Source of the DNA: Pseudomonas asturiensis
Lineage (GTDB): Bacteria; Pseudomonadota; Gammaproteobacteria; Pseudomonadales; Pseudomonadaceae
DNA length: 64,000 bases
NCBI RefSeq assembly: GCF_900143095.1
Contig: NZ_FRDA01000002.1
Span: forward strand, 372,001-436,000
Reading direction: 5' to 3'
In this document: positions 1 to 7,808 of the stretch, one piece after another
Numbering within the stretch: position 1 is the stretch's first letter
How the letters are laid out: each line of letters starts with the position of its first letter
Position numbers and translations under genes: made by a program
Notes under the pieces: model-generated
The model's input: only the letters and a program-made list of their open reading frames with translations
Databases searched by the model: none
What the model was told of the DNA's origin: nothing

Positions 1-268
1 CATTCCGATGTGCCTGTCCTCGGTGATCATCCGCCTGACCATGAACATGGCCAGCATCATACTCACCGCCGCGGCATTGGGTTTTCTGGGCCTTGGCGCT
101 CAGGCACCGCTGCCGGAATGGGGCGCAATGATCTCCAGCGGTCGCCGCTACATGCTGGAAAGCTGGTGGCTGGTGGCCGCACCCGGCGCGACCATCATGC
201 TGGTCAGCCTGGCGTTCAACCTGCTGGGTGACGGCCTGCGCGACGTACTCGATCCACGCAGCGAATGA
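1..268 (+). CDS. Opp/Dpp-family ABC transporter permease, C-terminal part (partial)
   Basis: The window opens inside this gene, in frame from base 2, so only the last 88 or so residues are seen. They contain the end of a binding-protein-dependent inner-membrane permease: a hydrophobic segment, the GLGAQAPLPEWGAMI stretch typical of DppC/OppC-type subunits (compare the complete DppC-like protein at 49384), and the conserved ending NLLGDGLRDVLDPR. It would form the membrane channel with a second permease upstream of the window and use the two ATPases that follow. Its TGA overlaps an ATG at 265, but the next ATPase more likely starts at 289. Substrate is unknown; the downstream KdgM-like porin suggests an oligosaccharide rather than a peptide. 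Confidence 0.9.
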   Translation, partial: IPMCLSSVIIRLTMNMASIILTAAALGFLGLGAQAPLPEWGAMISSGRRYMLESWWLVAAPGATIMLVSLAFNLLGDGLRDVLDPRSE

Positions 269-288
269 CATTAATAAGGACGACAACC

Positions 289-1128
289 ATGTCTGAGATA
301 AAGCTTGCGGTAGAAGATTTGCGGGTCGAGTTCCACAACGCCGGCAAGACCACGGCGGCGGTACGCGACGTGTCGTTCACGCTGGGCCGCGAAAAGCTGG
401 CGATTGTCGGCGAATCCGGTTCGGGCAAGTCCACGGTGGGCCGCAGCCTGCTGCGCCTGCACCCGGCCAGCGCGCGCATCACCGCCACGACCCTGCGCTT
501 CGGCAACGTCAACCTGCTCGAATGCAGCGAAAAACAGATCCAGGGCATTCGTGGACGGCGCATGTCGATGATCATGCAGGACCCCAAATACTCGCTCAAT
601 CCAGTGATCAAGGTCGGCGAGCAGATCGCCGAAGCGTACCTGGCGCACCACAAGGTGTCGCGAAAGGAAGCCCGCGAACGCACCCTGGAGATGCTCGCCA
701 AGGTCCACATCCGTGAACCTGCCCGCGTCTACGAACTTTATCCGCACGAAGTGTCGGGCGGCATGGGCCAGCGGATCATGATCGCAATGATGGTGATCAC
801 CGATCCGCAAGTGATCATCGCCGACGAGCCGACCTCGGCACTGGATGTCTCGGTGCGTCGCCAGGTGCTCAATGTGCTGGAAGAGCTGGTCAGCGAGCGG
901 GATCTCGGGCCGATTTTCATCAGTCACGACCTGAACATGGTGCGCCACTTCTGCGACCGTGTGCTGGTGATGTACGCGGGACGCGTTGTGGAATCGCTCA
1001 AGGCCGACGAACTGGATCAGGCTCGCCACCCTTACACCCAAGGCTTGCTCGCGGCACTGCCCAGCCTGGATCGTCCGCGCGCCATCCTGCCGGTACTGCA
1101 GCGCGATCCCCTCTGGCTCACTCACTGA
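289..1128 (+). CDS. Opp/Dpp-family ABC transporter ATP-binding protein (DppD-like)
   Basis: Cytoplasmic ATPase of 279 residues. Walker A GESGSGKST lies at about residues 41-49, the ABC signature SGGMGQR near 157, Walker B VIIADEP near 175 and the switch His in FISHDL near 211. ATG 289 is chosen because AAGGACG sits 6 bases upstream; an in-frame ATG at 265 overlaps the permease stop but has no comparable ribosome site. It is shorter than usual DppD/OppD proteins (about 320-330 residues) and lacks the C-terminal Cys-containing extension present in the paralogue at 50309. It is probably co-transcribed with the permease and the second ATPase. Confidence 0.9.
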   Translation: MSEIKLAVEDLRVEFHNAGKTTAAVRDVSFTLGREKLAIVGESGSGKSTVGRSLLRLHPASARITATTLRFGNVNLLECSEKQIQGIRGRRMSMIMQDPKYSLNPVIKVGEQIAEAYLAHHKVSRKEARERTLEMLAKVHIREPARVYELYPHEVSGGMGQRIMIAMMVITDPQVIIADEPTSALDVSVRRQVLNVLEELVSERDLGPIFISHDLNMVRHFCDRVLVMYAGRVVESLKADELDQARHPYTQGLLAALPSLDRPRAILPVLQRDPLWLTH

Positions 1129-1138
1129 GAACGCTCCC

Positions 1139-1903
1139 ATGGCAATGATTGAAGTCAATTCACTGAACCTGAGCTTCGGCACCGGTGCTGCGTTGAATCA
1201 GGTACTGAGCGACGTCAACCTGCACGTCGAGCAAGGCCAGTCGTTCGGGCTGGTCGGCGAGTCAGGGTCGGGCAAGACCACGGTACTGCGCTGCCTGGCC
1301 GGTCAATATCACCACTGGACCGGCGCATTGAGCGTCGCAGGCCAAAAGGTTGGGCGCACGCTCGACGCGAGTCATTACCGCACCGTGCAAATGGTGTTTC
1401 AGGACCCCTACGCCTCGTTACATCCGCGTCACACCATTGACGCGGCACTCAAGGAACCGCTGAGCATCCACAAGATCGATCAGCGTGACCGTCGCGTCTG
1501 CGACGTGCTGAACCGTGTCGGCCTCAATGAAAGCTTTCGCTTTCGCTATCCGCATCAACTGTCCGGCGGACAGCGGCAGCGGGTTGCAATTGCCAGGGCC
1601 TTGATTCTGGAGCCGCGCGTGTTGCTGCTGGATGAGCCGACCTCGGCGCTCGACGTCTCGGTGCAGGCTGAAATCCTTAACCTGCTGGCGGACCTGCGCC
1701 AGCAGCAAGGCCTGACCTACCTCATGGTGACGCACGACCTGGGCGTGGTCGCGCATCTGTGCGACCGGGTGGCGGTCATGCAGCAAGGCCGGATCGTGGA
1801 AACCCTCGACAGCCATCAGTTGAGCAACGATCAGGCGCAGCACGACTACTCGCGACTGCTGATCCAGGCCAGTCGCGACATGGATGTGCGCCCGAGCGGC
1901 TGA
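1139..1903 (+). CDS. Opp/Dpp-family ABC transporter ATP-binding protein (DppF-like)
   Basis: Second ATPase of the importer, 254 residues. Walker A GESGSGKTT is near residue 39, the signature LSGGQRQR near 141 and Walker [12 protein letters not shown] near 162. The start at 1139 lies 10 bases after the upstream stop; an ATG two codons later (1145) is also possible. Like its partner it is short for DppF (normally about 320-340) and lacks the Cys-rich C-terminal tail seen in the protein at 51307. Paired short ATPases of this kind occur in Opp-type sugar oligomer importers as well as peptide ones, so substrate cannot be set from this protein alone. Confidence 0.9.
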   Translation: MAMIEVNSLNLSFGTGAALNQVLSDVNLHVEQGQSFGLVGESGSGKTTVLRCLAGQYHHWTGALSVAGQKVGRTLDASHYRTVQMVFQDPYASLHPRHTIDAALKEPLSIHKIDQRDRRVCDVLNRVGLNESFRFRYPHQLSGGQRQRVAIARALILEPRVLLLDEPTSALDVSVQAEILNLLADLRQQQGLTYLMVTHDLGVVAHLCDRVAVMQQGRIVETLDSHQLSNDQAQHDYSRLLIQASRDMDVRPSG

Positions 1904-2027
1904 CCGCTACAGGTCGCCTCCCAGAAAACCCTGCTGCCAGTGTGATCCCTGGCCGAATCGGCTATCGGATCCGGCTGCCTGCGATTTACCTGAAAACCCT
2001 TTTTCTCACTCAAACAAGAATAAAAAA

Positions 2028-2750
2028 ATGAAAAAATCAATCGCACTGCTCTCCCTGACCGCCCTGTTCCCGAGCGCATGGACCCATGCCGACAGCGCGT
2101 ACATAAACTATCGCCACCAATACGCGGAAAGCACCCGTATGCACGCCGACCGGGTCAAGTTCGGCACACGCCTGGACAGCGGCTGGGGCTTCGAAGGGGA
2201 ACTGAAATACAAGACCGCAGGTGATCGTCAGGACGTGGCGTTCGACAACACTGTCGGCAACGGCCATGAACTCACGGTCAGTTACCAGCACAGGCTGAAC
2301 GACAAATGGCTGCTGACGCCCTCCTTGGCACTGGAGAGCATCGAGAAGTCCACGGCTTACAAAATGGGCCTCAAGGTCGGTTACAAGGTTACTGAGCAAC
2401 TGACGGTGTCCGGACGCTACCGTTATGACTCGATCAAGCTCGACCGAGACAGGGTCAACCGGGACATGCCTGACAACCAGATGAACGATCAGTCGGTCAA
2501 TCGCTACGACGTCTGGCTCAACTACGCCACCAAAGGTCCGTGGGCGTACGAGTATCAGTTCACCTACTTCGACGCCGACTACATCCGCTATGACAACGAC
2601 AAGACCGACTACGAACAGAACGCAGCCTTCAAGTACAAATGGGACAAGCACTGGGTGCCGTTCTTCGAAATAGGCGACATCAAGGTCAACGCCGAGGATG
2701 ACAAGCGCCAGTTGAGATTGCGGGTGGGGGTGCAGTACAACTTTCTTTGA
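2028..2750 (+). CDS. KdgM-family oligogalacturonate-type outer-membrane porin
   Basis: Protein of 240 residues with a signal peptide (MKKSIALLSLTALF..., cleavage after THA near residue 20) followed by alternating amphipathic strands rich in Tyr, Trp, Asp and Arg and a C-terminal YNFL strand ending. The N-terminal mature YINYRHQY and the repeated short basic strands fit the KdgM family of small 12-strand porins that admit acidic oligosaccharides from pectin breakdown. It lies 124 bases after the ABC ATPases on the same strand, so it may share the operon or have its own promoter in the intervening AT-rich stretch. The neighbouring ABC importer could carry the same substrate across the inner membrane; this is inferred from context. 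Confidence 0.82.
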   Translation: MKKSIALLSLTALFPSAWTHADSAYINYRHQYAESTRMHADRVKFGTRLDSGWGFEGELKYKTAGDRQDVAFDNTVGNGHELTVSYQHRLNDKWLLTPSLALESIEKSTAYKMGLKVGYKVTEQLTVSGRYRYDSIKLDRDRVNRDMPDNQMNDQSVNRYDVWLNYATKGPWAYEYQFTYFDADYIRYDNDKTDYEQNAAFKYKWDKHWVPFFEIGDIKVNAEDDKRQLRLRVGVQYNFL

Positions 2751-2804
2751 AGGTTGAAGCGCAAAAAGGGCCGCAACGATGACATCTCTTTGAACGCATG
2801 ACCC

Positions 2805-2890
2805 GTGGGAGGTGGCTTGCCAGCGATGATGTCAGTTCAGTCATTGAAAGGTCGCATCAGAAAAGGCTTCGCCGGCAAGCCGCCTCCCAC
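2805..2890. repeat. REPIN (paired REP sequences), 86 bp
   Basis: Two REP arms in inverted orientation: GTGGGAGGTGGCTTGCC on the left and GGCAAGCCGCCTCCCAC on the right, separated by a spacer. The arm sequence and the 86-bp total length match the copies at 60960 and 61130. It lies between the porin gene and the convergent FadR-type regulator gene. Confidence 0.85.
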
Positions 2891-2955
2891 CGTTCGTTGA
2901 TTGCGACAAGATTTGCACATAACAGCAGAACAGGACGCTCTGCGTCCCACCGATG

Positions 2956-3690
2956 TCAGTCGCTATATAAAGCCTGGGTCCGGCGCAGGCGCATGCGGCT
3001 GCCGTTGAGGTGCAGGTACATGGCCGAGCGGGCGGCATCGACGTTGCCCTCGGCAATGGCGTTAAAGATCTGCCGGTGTTCGGCATTGATGCCTTCAAGG
3101 TAGGCACTTCGGTCGCTCTGACCGGTATAGGCCGAGTTCATCCGTGTACGAGGAATCAGCTTGGTGCCGAGATGCTTCATGATGTCGATCAGGTAGGCAT
3201 TGCCTGACGCCTTGGCGATCTTGAGGTGAAATTGAAAGTCGGCGTTGATGGTGGTCCCGGACTTCTGAGGGCCTTCCAGCAACGCGTCGAAGGCCCGCTT
3301 GAGTTCCAGCAGCGCCTCGGGACTGCGTCGTTGCGCGGCAAGGCCTGCGGCTTCGACTTCGAGACTCAGACGAAACTCCAGCAGGTTCAGCACGTCCGCC
3401 ACCGTGGCGATGGTTGCAGGCCCCACGGAAAAGCCTTCCGGTGGCGGCATGTCGAGCACAAAGGTCCCGACGCCGTGACGCGTTTCCACCAACCCTGCCG
3501 CCTGCATCCGCGACAAGGCATCACGCACCACTGTGCGACTGACGCCTTCGGCTTCCATGATATGAAGCTCCGAGGGCAGCTTTTCGCCGCGCTTAAGCAC
3601 GCCCTCGCGCATCCGCTGGGCAAAGCGGTCGACCAGGGTTTCAGCCAGGCGCCGATGGTTCTTTGGCGAGGAAAGTGCGTTGTCCGACAT
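2956..3690 (-). CDS. FadR/GntR-family transcriptional regulator
   Basis: Regulator of 244 residues. The N-terminal winged helix-turn-helix (about residues 12-80) carries the GntR hallmarks GEKLPSE, SRTVVRDALSRM and GLVETRHGVGTFV. The C-terminal FCD domain (about 95-225) has the metal/effector-site residues of the family in EFRLSLEVEAA, FHLKIAKASGN and EHRQIFNAI. The start at 3690 (MSDNAL) is preferred over an upstream ATG at 3747 because the family starts close to the HTH. It is divergent from the paralogue at 3800. FCD-type regulators usually respond to sugar acids or organic acids, and the adjacent porin/ABC importer is the likely target. Confidence 0.88.
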   Translation of the reverse strand: MSDNALSSPKNHRRLAETLVDRFAQRMREGVLKRGEKLPSELHIMEAEGVSRTVVRDALSRMQAAGLVETRHGVGTFVLDMPPPEGFSVGPATIATVADVLNLLEFRLSLEVEAAGLAAQRRSPEALLELKRAFDALLEGPQKSGTTINADFQFHLKIAKASGNAYLIDIMKHLGTKLIPRTRMNSAYTGQSDRSAYLEGINAEHRQIFNAIAEGNVDAARSAMYLHLNGSRMRLRRTQALYSD

Positions 3691-3716
3691 TGCAGCCTCA
3701 TTTTTATCGAATGCGC

Positions 3717-3768
3717 GAGTATAGGCCGCGATCCCCGCACAAAACACGTCTTGAGTGCGGTTATACTC
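3717..3768. promoter_or_regulatory. Divergent promoter/operator region between the two FadR-type genes
   Basis: The gene-free gap (3691-3799) holds a mirrored pair, GAGTATA at 3717-3723 and TATACTC at 3762-3768. Each contains TATACT reading towards its own gene and so is a plausible -10 element. No good -35 element was found at 17 bp from either. The symmetry would also suit a shared operator for two related regulators. This is an inference from sequence only. Confidence 0.4.
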
Positions 3769-3799
3769 AGCGGCCCGACACGGAGCTGATCACCCCGCC

Positions 3800-4516
3800 A
3801 TGGAACACACTGCTTCCCCGAAAGGCCGCCGTTCCAGCCTGACCCAACAACTGGTCGCCGAGTTCTCGCGCAGGATTCGCGAGGGCGAGATCCAGAGCGG
3901 TGAAAAACTGCCCACCGAGCAGGTGATCATCCGCGAAACCGGAGTCAGCCGCACCGTAGTGCGCGAGGCCATGTCGCGTCTTCAGGCCGAAGGGCTGGTT
4001 GAAACCCGGCACGGCATCGGCACATTCGTCGTCGATGCTTCAGAGGTCAGGACCACTCAATCGGATGAGCCTTCTATCGGCGCACCCGGCGACGCCGTGG
4101 CAATCATCGAACTGCGCTTGAGCCTGGAGCCTGAAGCTGCCGCGCTGGCTGCGCAACGCCGCACGCCAGAACAACTGAGCGCCATTCGTCAGGCACTCGA
4201 CGAACTGCATCGCTGCGTCAAGACCGGTCAGAACACCCTGCAGGCCGACCACGAATTCCATCGCCGTATTTCCCTGTGTACGGCCAACAGCTTCTTCACC
4301 GATGTGATGAACCAGTTGGGCAGCAGCATCCTGCCACGCACGCGCAGTGGTTTTGGCAATATCGCGTCACTGAAGGTCGAGGACGACCCGCACATTCAGC
4401 AGCGCGAACAGGAGCAGGTCTTCGACGCCATAGCTCACCAGGATCGCGACGCCGCCCGGGCCGCGATGCGCCTGCATCTGATCAACAGCCTGCAACGCCT
4501 TCGCGCAAAGCCATAG
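3800..4516 (+). CDS. FadR/GntR-family transcriptional regulator (paralogue of the divergent gene)
   Basis: Regulator of 238 residues with the same architecture as its divergent neighbour: winged HTH with GEKLPTE, SRTVVREAMSRL and GLVETRHGIGTFV in the first 80 residues, then an FCD domain with ELRLSLEPEAA and HEFHRRISL. The strong likeness to the protein encoded at 2956-3690 points to an old gene duplication. The start at 3800 (MEHTAS) is preferred over 3755, since the longer version would extend into the promoter region. It may regulate the importer/porin genes or its partner. Confidence 0.88.
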   Translation: MEHTASPKGRRSSLTQQLVAEFSRRIREGEIQSGEKLPTEQVIIRETGVSRTVVREAMSRLQAEGLVETRHGIGTFVVDASEVRTTQSDEPSIGAPGDAVAIIELRLSLEPEAAALAAQRRTPEQLSAIRQALDELHRCVKTGQNTLQADHEFHRRISLCTANSFFTDVMNQLGSSILPRTRSGFGNIASLKVEDDPHIQQREQEQVFDAIAHQDRDAARAAMRLHLINSLQRLRAKP

Positions 4517-4548
4517 CGAGCCCCGTCCTTATCGTTTACCATGCCGCC

Positions 4549-4725
4549 CGTCGGTTTCCGAGAGGAACTAACAGGGAATTCGCACGCCTCGCTGCATGAG
4601 GCCAAAACGAAACTGCCCCCGCAACTGTAGGCATCGAGCCTGCTCCACAACTGCCACTGGGTGATCCCCGGGAAGGCCGGAGCCAGGCGATGACGTGCCA
4701 GTCAGGAGACCTGCCGACCTGCATA
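4549..4725 (+). promoter_or_regulatory. Cobalamin (AdoCbl/B12) riboswitch
   Basis: The leader contains the conserved B12-box elements in order: GGGAA (4574), AACTGCCCCCGCAACTGTA (4610-4628), GCCACTGGG (4653-4661), CCGGGAAGGC (4668-4677) and the B12 box proper, AGTCAGGAGACCTGCC (4700-4715). It lies 145 bases upstream of an importer operon. A short hairpin (TGTCC, loop, GGACA near 4745-4760) follows the aptamer and could belong to the expression platform. Ligand-bound RNA is expected to lower expression of the importer. Boundaries are approximate. Confidence 0.93.
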
Positions 4726-4869
4726 CAATCACTAACCGGCGGGGTGTCCGGGAAGGACATCCGCGCGCAAGGTCATAGTGCGCCGTGCCCTGCTGTTTCT
4801 CTGCGGGCCGGGATGTGTTTCCTGTCGTGCATTGCGCCCTGACACATGTTCGAATCGAGGTCGCACTCC

Positions 4870-5883
4870 ATGTCACTGTCCCGCCTTGCCGTCCTGGCTA
4901 CCAGCCTCACCCTTTCCAGCCTGGGGTTTGCCGCGCCGACCCACTATCCGCTAACCCTCGAAAACTGCGGCTACTCGCTGACCTTCGACCGCGCACCGAA
5001 CAAAGCGGTGACCATTGGTCAGTCGGGCACTGAAATGCTCTATGAGCTGGGCCTGGGCGACAAGCTGGTCGGCACGTCCCTGTGGTTCAACGACGTGCTG
5101 CCGCGCTTCAAGGCACAGAACGACAAGGTCGAGCGCCTGGCCGACAACGACCCCAGCTTCGAAGCCGTGATTGGCAAGCGTCCTGAACTGGTTGCCGTGC
5201 AGCTGGAATGGATGGTCGGTAAACAAGGCGCAGTCGGCACCCGCGAGCAGTTCCACGAACTGAAAATCCCGACCTACCTGATGCCGTCGGACTGTGAAGG
5301 CAAAGACAACCTGGTCGGCGCCGATGGCACGCGTCTGGAGCCGTTCCGCATCGAAACCATCTACAAGAGCATCGAGCAACTGGCGCAGATTTTCGACGTA
5401 CAGGATCGTGGCGAGACGCTGGTCGCCAGCCTCAAGGCGCGCCTCAGCGCGGCGGTGGCCAACGTCAAGCAGAACCACGACAAAGATGTATCGGCGGTGT
5501 TCTGGTTCTCCAGCTCCGACCTGGCCGCAGACCCTTACGTGGCCGGCCGCAAGGGCATCCCGGACTTCATGCTCAACAATCTGGGAATGCGCAACATTGT
5601 GCAGTCCGATGAAGAGTGGCCAACGGTGGGCTGGGAAACCATCGCCAAGGCCAATCCAAGCATTCTGGTGATTGCACGTATGGATCGCCGTCGCTTCCCG
5701 GCCGACGACTACCGCAAGAAAATCGAATTCCTCAAGGCAGACCCGGTGACCCGCAACATGGACGCCGTGAAGCACGATCGCATCGTAATCATCGACGCTG
5801 AAGGCATGCAGGCAAGCCTGCGTCTGTTCACCGGCATCGAAGAGCTGTCCGCAGCCGCCAACCGCTTCAACGGCGCTCCATGA
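4870..5883 (+). CDS. Corrinoid/metal-chelate ABC transporter substrate-binding protein (BtuF/FecB-like)
   Basis: Periplasmic binding protein of 337 residues: signal peptide over about the first 23 residues (cleavage after GFAA), then a type III (TroA/FecB-like) fold with AVTIGQSGTEMLYELGLG, the class-typical start of the first lobe, and a second lobe from about residue 175. Start at 4870 has GAGG at 4857-4860; the upstream ATG at 4846 is not preferred. The gene is first of a three-gene operon under a cobalamin riboswitch, so the substrate is predicted to be a corrinoid or possibly cobalt. Family membership alone would also allow iron-siderophore or haem. Confidence 0.85.
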   Translation: MSLSRLAVLATSLTLSSLGFAAPTHYPLTLENCGYSLTFDRAPNKAVTIGQSGTEMLYELGLGDKLVGTSLWFNDVLPRFKAQNDKVERLADNDPSFEAVIGKRPELVAVQLEWMVGKQGAVGTREQFHELKIPTYLMPSDCEGKDNLVGADGTRLEPFRIETIYKSIEQLAQIFDVQDRGETLVASLKARLSAAVANVKQNHDKDVSAVFWFSSSDLAADPYVAGRKGIPDFMLNNLGMRNIVQSDEEWPTVGWETIAKANPSILVIARMDRRRFPADDYRKKIEFLKADPVTRNMDAVKHDRIVIIDAEGMQASLRLFTGIEELSAAANRFNGAP

Positions 5884-6902
5884 GATTGCCTGTCGCGTTG
5901 GGGCATGTGCTCTGGGTGTCCGCAGTGCTGGTGCTGGCAATCATCGTAGGCGCTGCAATCGGTGAAACCTCGATCAGCGTACAGGTGGTGTTTCAGGTGC
6001 TGGCCAACAAGCTGTGGGCGGCGGGCTATGCGCTGGACCCGATCGACGAAGGCATCGTCTGGAATTACCGACTGACCCGCGCCATCGTTGCCGCTGCCTG
6101 CGGCTCAGGGCTGGCAATTTGCGGCGTGGTGCTGCAATCACTGTTGCGCAACCCGCTGGCCGACCCTTATCTGCTGGGCATTTCGGCGGGTGCCTCGACC
6201 GGGGCGGTCATGGTCGCGATTCTGGGGTTCGGCGCTGGCGTGGTTTCCATGTCGGCGGGTGCCTTCGTCGGCGCCCTGGTGGCGTTCTCTCTGGTCGCCC
6301 TGCTCGCCCACTCCTCGCGAGGCAGCACCGCCGCCGGGCAGATCATTCTGGCGGGGATCGCCGGCTCGCAACTGTTCAACGCCCTCACCTCGTTCCTGAT
6401 CACCAAGTCCGCCAGCTCCGAACAGGCTCGCGGCATCATGTTCTGGTTGCTGGGCAACCTGAGCGGCGTACGCTGGCCCTCGGTGTGGCTGGCCGTCCCC
6501 GCCGCGCTGGTCGGTCTGGTGGTGTGTCTCTGGCACAGGCGAGCGCTGGATGCGTTCACGTTTGGTAGCGACTCGGCTGCGTCGCTTGGCATTGCCGTGC
6601 GGCGGGTGCAGATCGTCTTGATCGCCACAGCGGCACTGGTGACGGCGGTGATGGTCTCGATTGTGGGGTCCATCGGCTTTGTCGGCCTGGTGATTCCGCA
6701 TGCAGTGCGCATGCTGAGCGGCGTGCGCCACGCCCGGCTGGTGCCGCTGAGCGCGCTGAGCGGCGCGCTGTTTCTGATTGCTGCGGACATTCTTTCGCGC
6801 ACCTTGATCAAAGGCCAGGCGCTGCCTATCGGGGTGATCACCGCCCTGATCGGCGCGCCGGTGTTTGCGTTAATCCTCATTCAGGGGAACAGAACTCGAT
6901 GA
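5880..6902 (+). CDS. FecCD/BtuC-family ABC transporter permease
   Basis: Inner-membrane permease of 340 residues with about ten hydrophobic segments. Family motifs seen are YRLTRAIVAAACGSGLAICG, GVVLQSLLRNPLADPYLLGIS followed by GAS, and the cytoplasmic coupling stretch GFVGLVIPHAVRML. Its ATG overlaps the binding-protein stop by four bases (ATGA at 5880), so translation is coupled. It is the channel subunit of the riboswitch-controlled importer. Confidence 0.93.
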   Translation: MRLPVALGHVLWVSAVLVLAIIVGAAIGETSISVQVVFQVLANKLWAAGYALDPIDEGIVWNYRLTRAIVAAACGSGLAICGVVLQSLLRNPLADPYLLGISAGASTGAVMVAILGFGAGVVSMSAGAFVGALVAFSLVALLAHSSRGSTAAGQIILAGIAGSQLFNALTSFLITKSASSEQARGIMFWLLGNLSGVRWPSVWLAVPAALVGLVVCLWHRRALDAFTFGSDSAASLGIAVRRVQIVLIATAALVTAVMVSIVGSIGFVGLVIPHAVRMLSGVRHARLVPLSALSGALFLIAADILSRTLIKGQALPIGVITALIGAPVFALILIQGNRTR

Positions 6903-7690
6903 ATGCTTTTATTCCCGGCGTTTCAGAATCGGTGCTCAGTTGCACCGGCCTGAGCTATTCGGTCAGGGGCGCGACGCTGTTGCGGGACGTGGATATCCGC
7001 ATCACTCAGGGTGAGACACTGGGCATCGTAGGCCCGAACGGCTCGGGCAAATCGACCCTGCTCAAGCTGTTGTCCGGCATCCACAAGCCGTGCAGCGGTC
7101 AGGTCATGCTCGGCGAACGCCCGCTGGCGGGCCTGAATCGGCGCGACATCGCTCGCGCACTGGCGGTGGTCGAACAACAAGCCGAGACCAGCGACGCGAT
7201 CACGGTGCTGGATGCCGTGGAACTGGGCCGCACGCCCTGGCTGTCGGCCCTGGCTCCATGGAGTGACAACGACGACCGGATTGTCCGTCAGGCACTGCTG
7301 GACGTGGACATGCTGCCCTTCATCAAGCGCGCCTGGCATACGTTGTCGGGCGGTGAGCGGCAGCGGGTGCACATCGCCCGGGCGCTGGCACAGCGGCCAG
7401 GCATTCTGCTGCTGGACGAACCGACCAACCACCTGGATATCCAGCACCAACTGACCATCCTCGGCCTGGTCAAGGCGTTGCCGGTGACCACGGTCATCGC
7501 GCTGCATGACCTGAATCAGGCGCTGGACTGCGACCGGGTCGCCGTCATGGAAAAAGGCCGTATGGTCGCGCTGGGCGCACCGGTCGATGTGTTGACGCCC
7601 GAGCGTCTGCTGGAGACCTTTGGCGTGGTCGCCCGCTGGCTGACCGACCCTTTCGATGGCTCGCGGATTCTGCGTCTGCGTTCGCGCTGA
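6899..7690 (+). CDS. FecE/BtuD-family ABC transporter ATP-binding protein
   Basis: ATPase of 263 residues. Walker A GPNGSGKST is near residue 45, LSGGERQR near 150, Walker B LLLDEPTNHLD near 170, and the switch His in ALHDLNQALD. It overlaps the permease gene by four bases (ATGA at 6899). It closes the predicted BtuFCD-like operon; no terminator with a T-run is obvious in the 118 bases before the next gene. Confidence 0.93.
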   Translation: MNAFIPGVSESVLSCTGLSYSVRGATLLRDVDIRITQGETLGIVGPNGSGKSTLLKLLSGIHKPCSGQVMLGERPLAGLNRRDIARALAVVEQQAETSDAITVLDAVELGRTPWLSALAPWSDNDDRIVRQALLDVDMLPFIKRAWHTLSGGERQRVHIARALAQRPGILLLDEPTNHLDIQHQLTILGLVKALPVTTVIALHDLNQALDCDRVAVMEKGRMVALGAPVDVLTPERLLETFGVVARWLTDPFDGSRILRLRSR

Positions 7691-7808
7691 AAGCAGCCGC
7701 CCGGACACACCGACAGTCAGTAAATGACGCTGCAGCGATCAGCGCAGGTGCGCCGCGCGGCCCATGGCACTACAATGCGCGCTTTGCCCGCCGTCGGATG
7801 CCGTAGCC

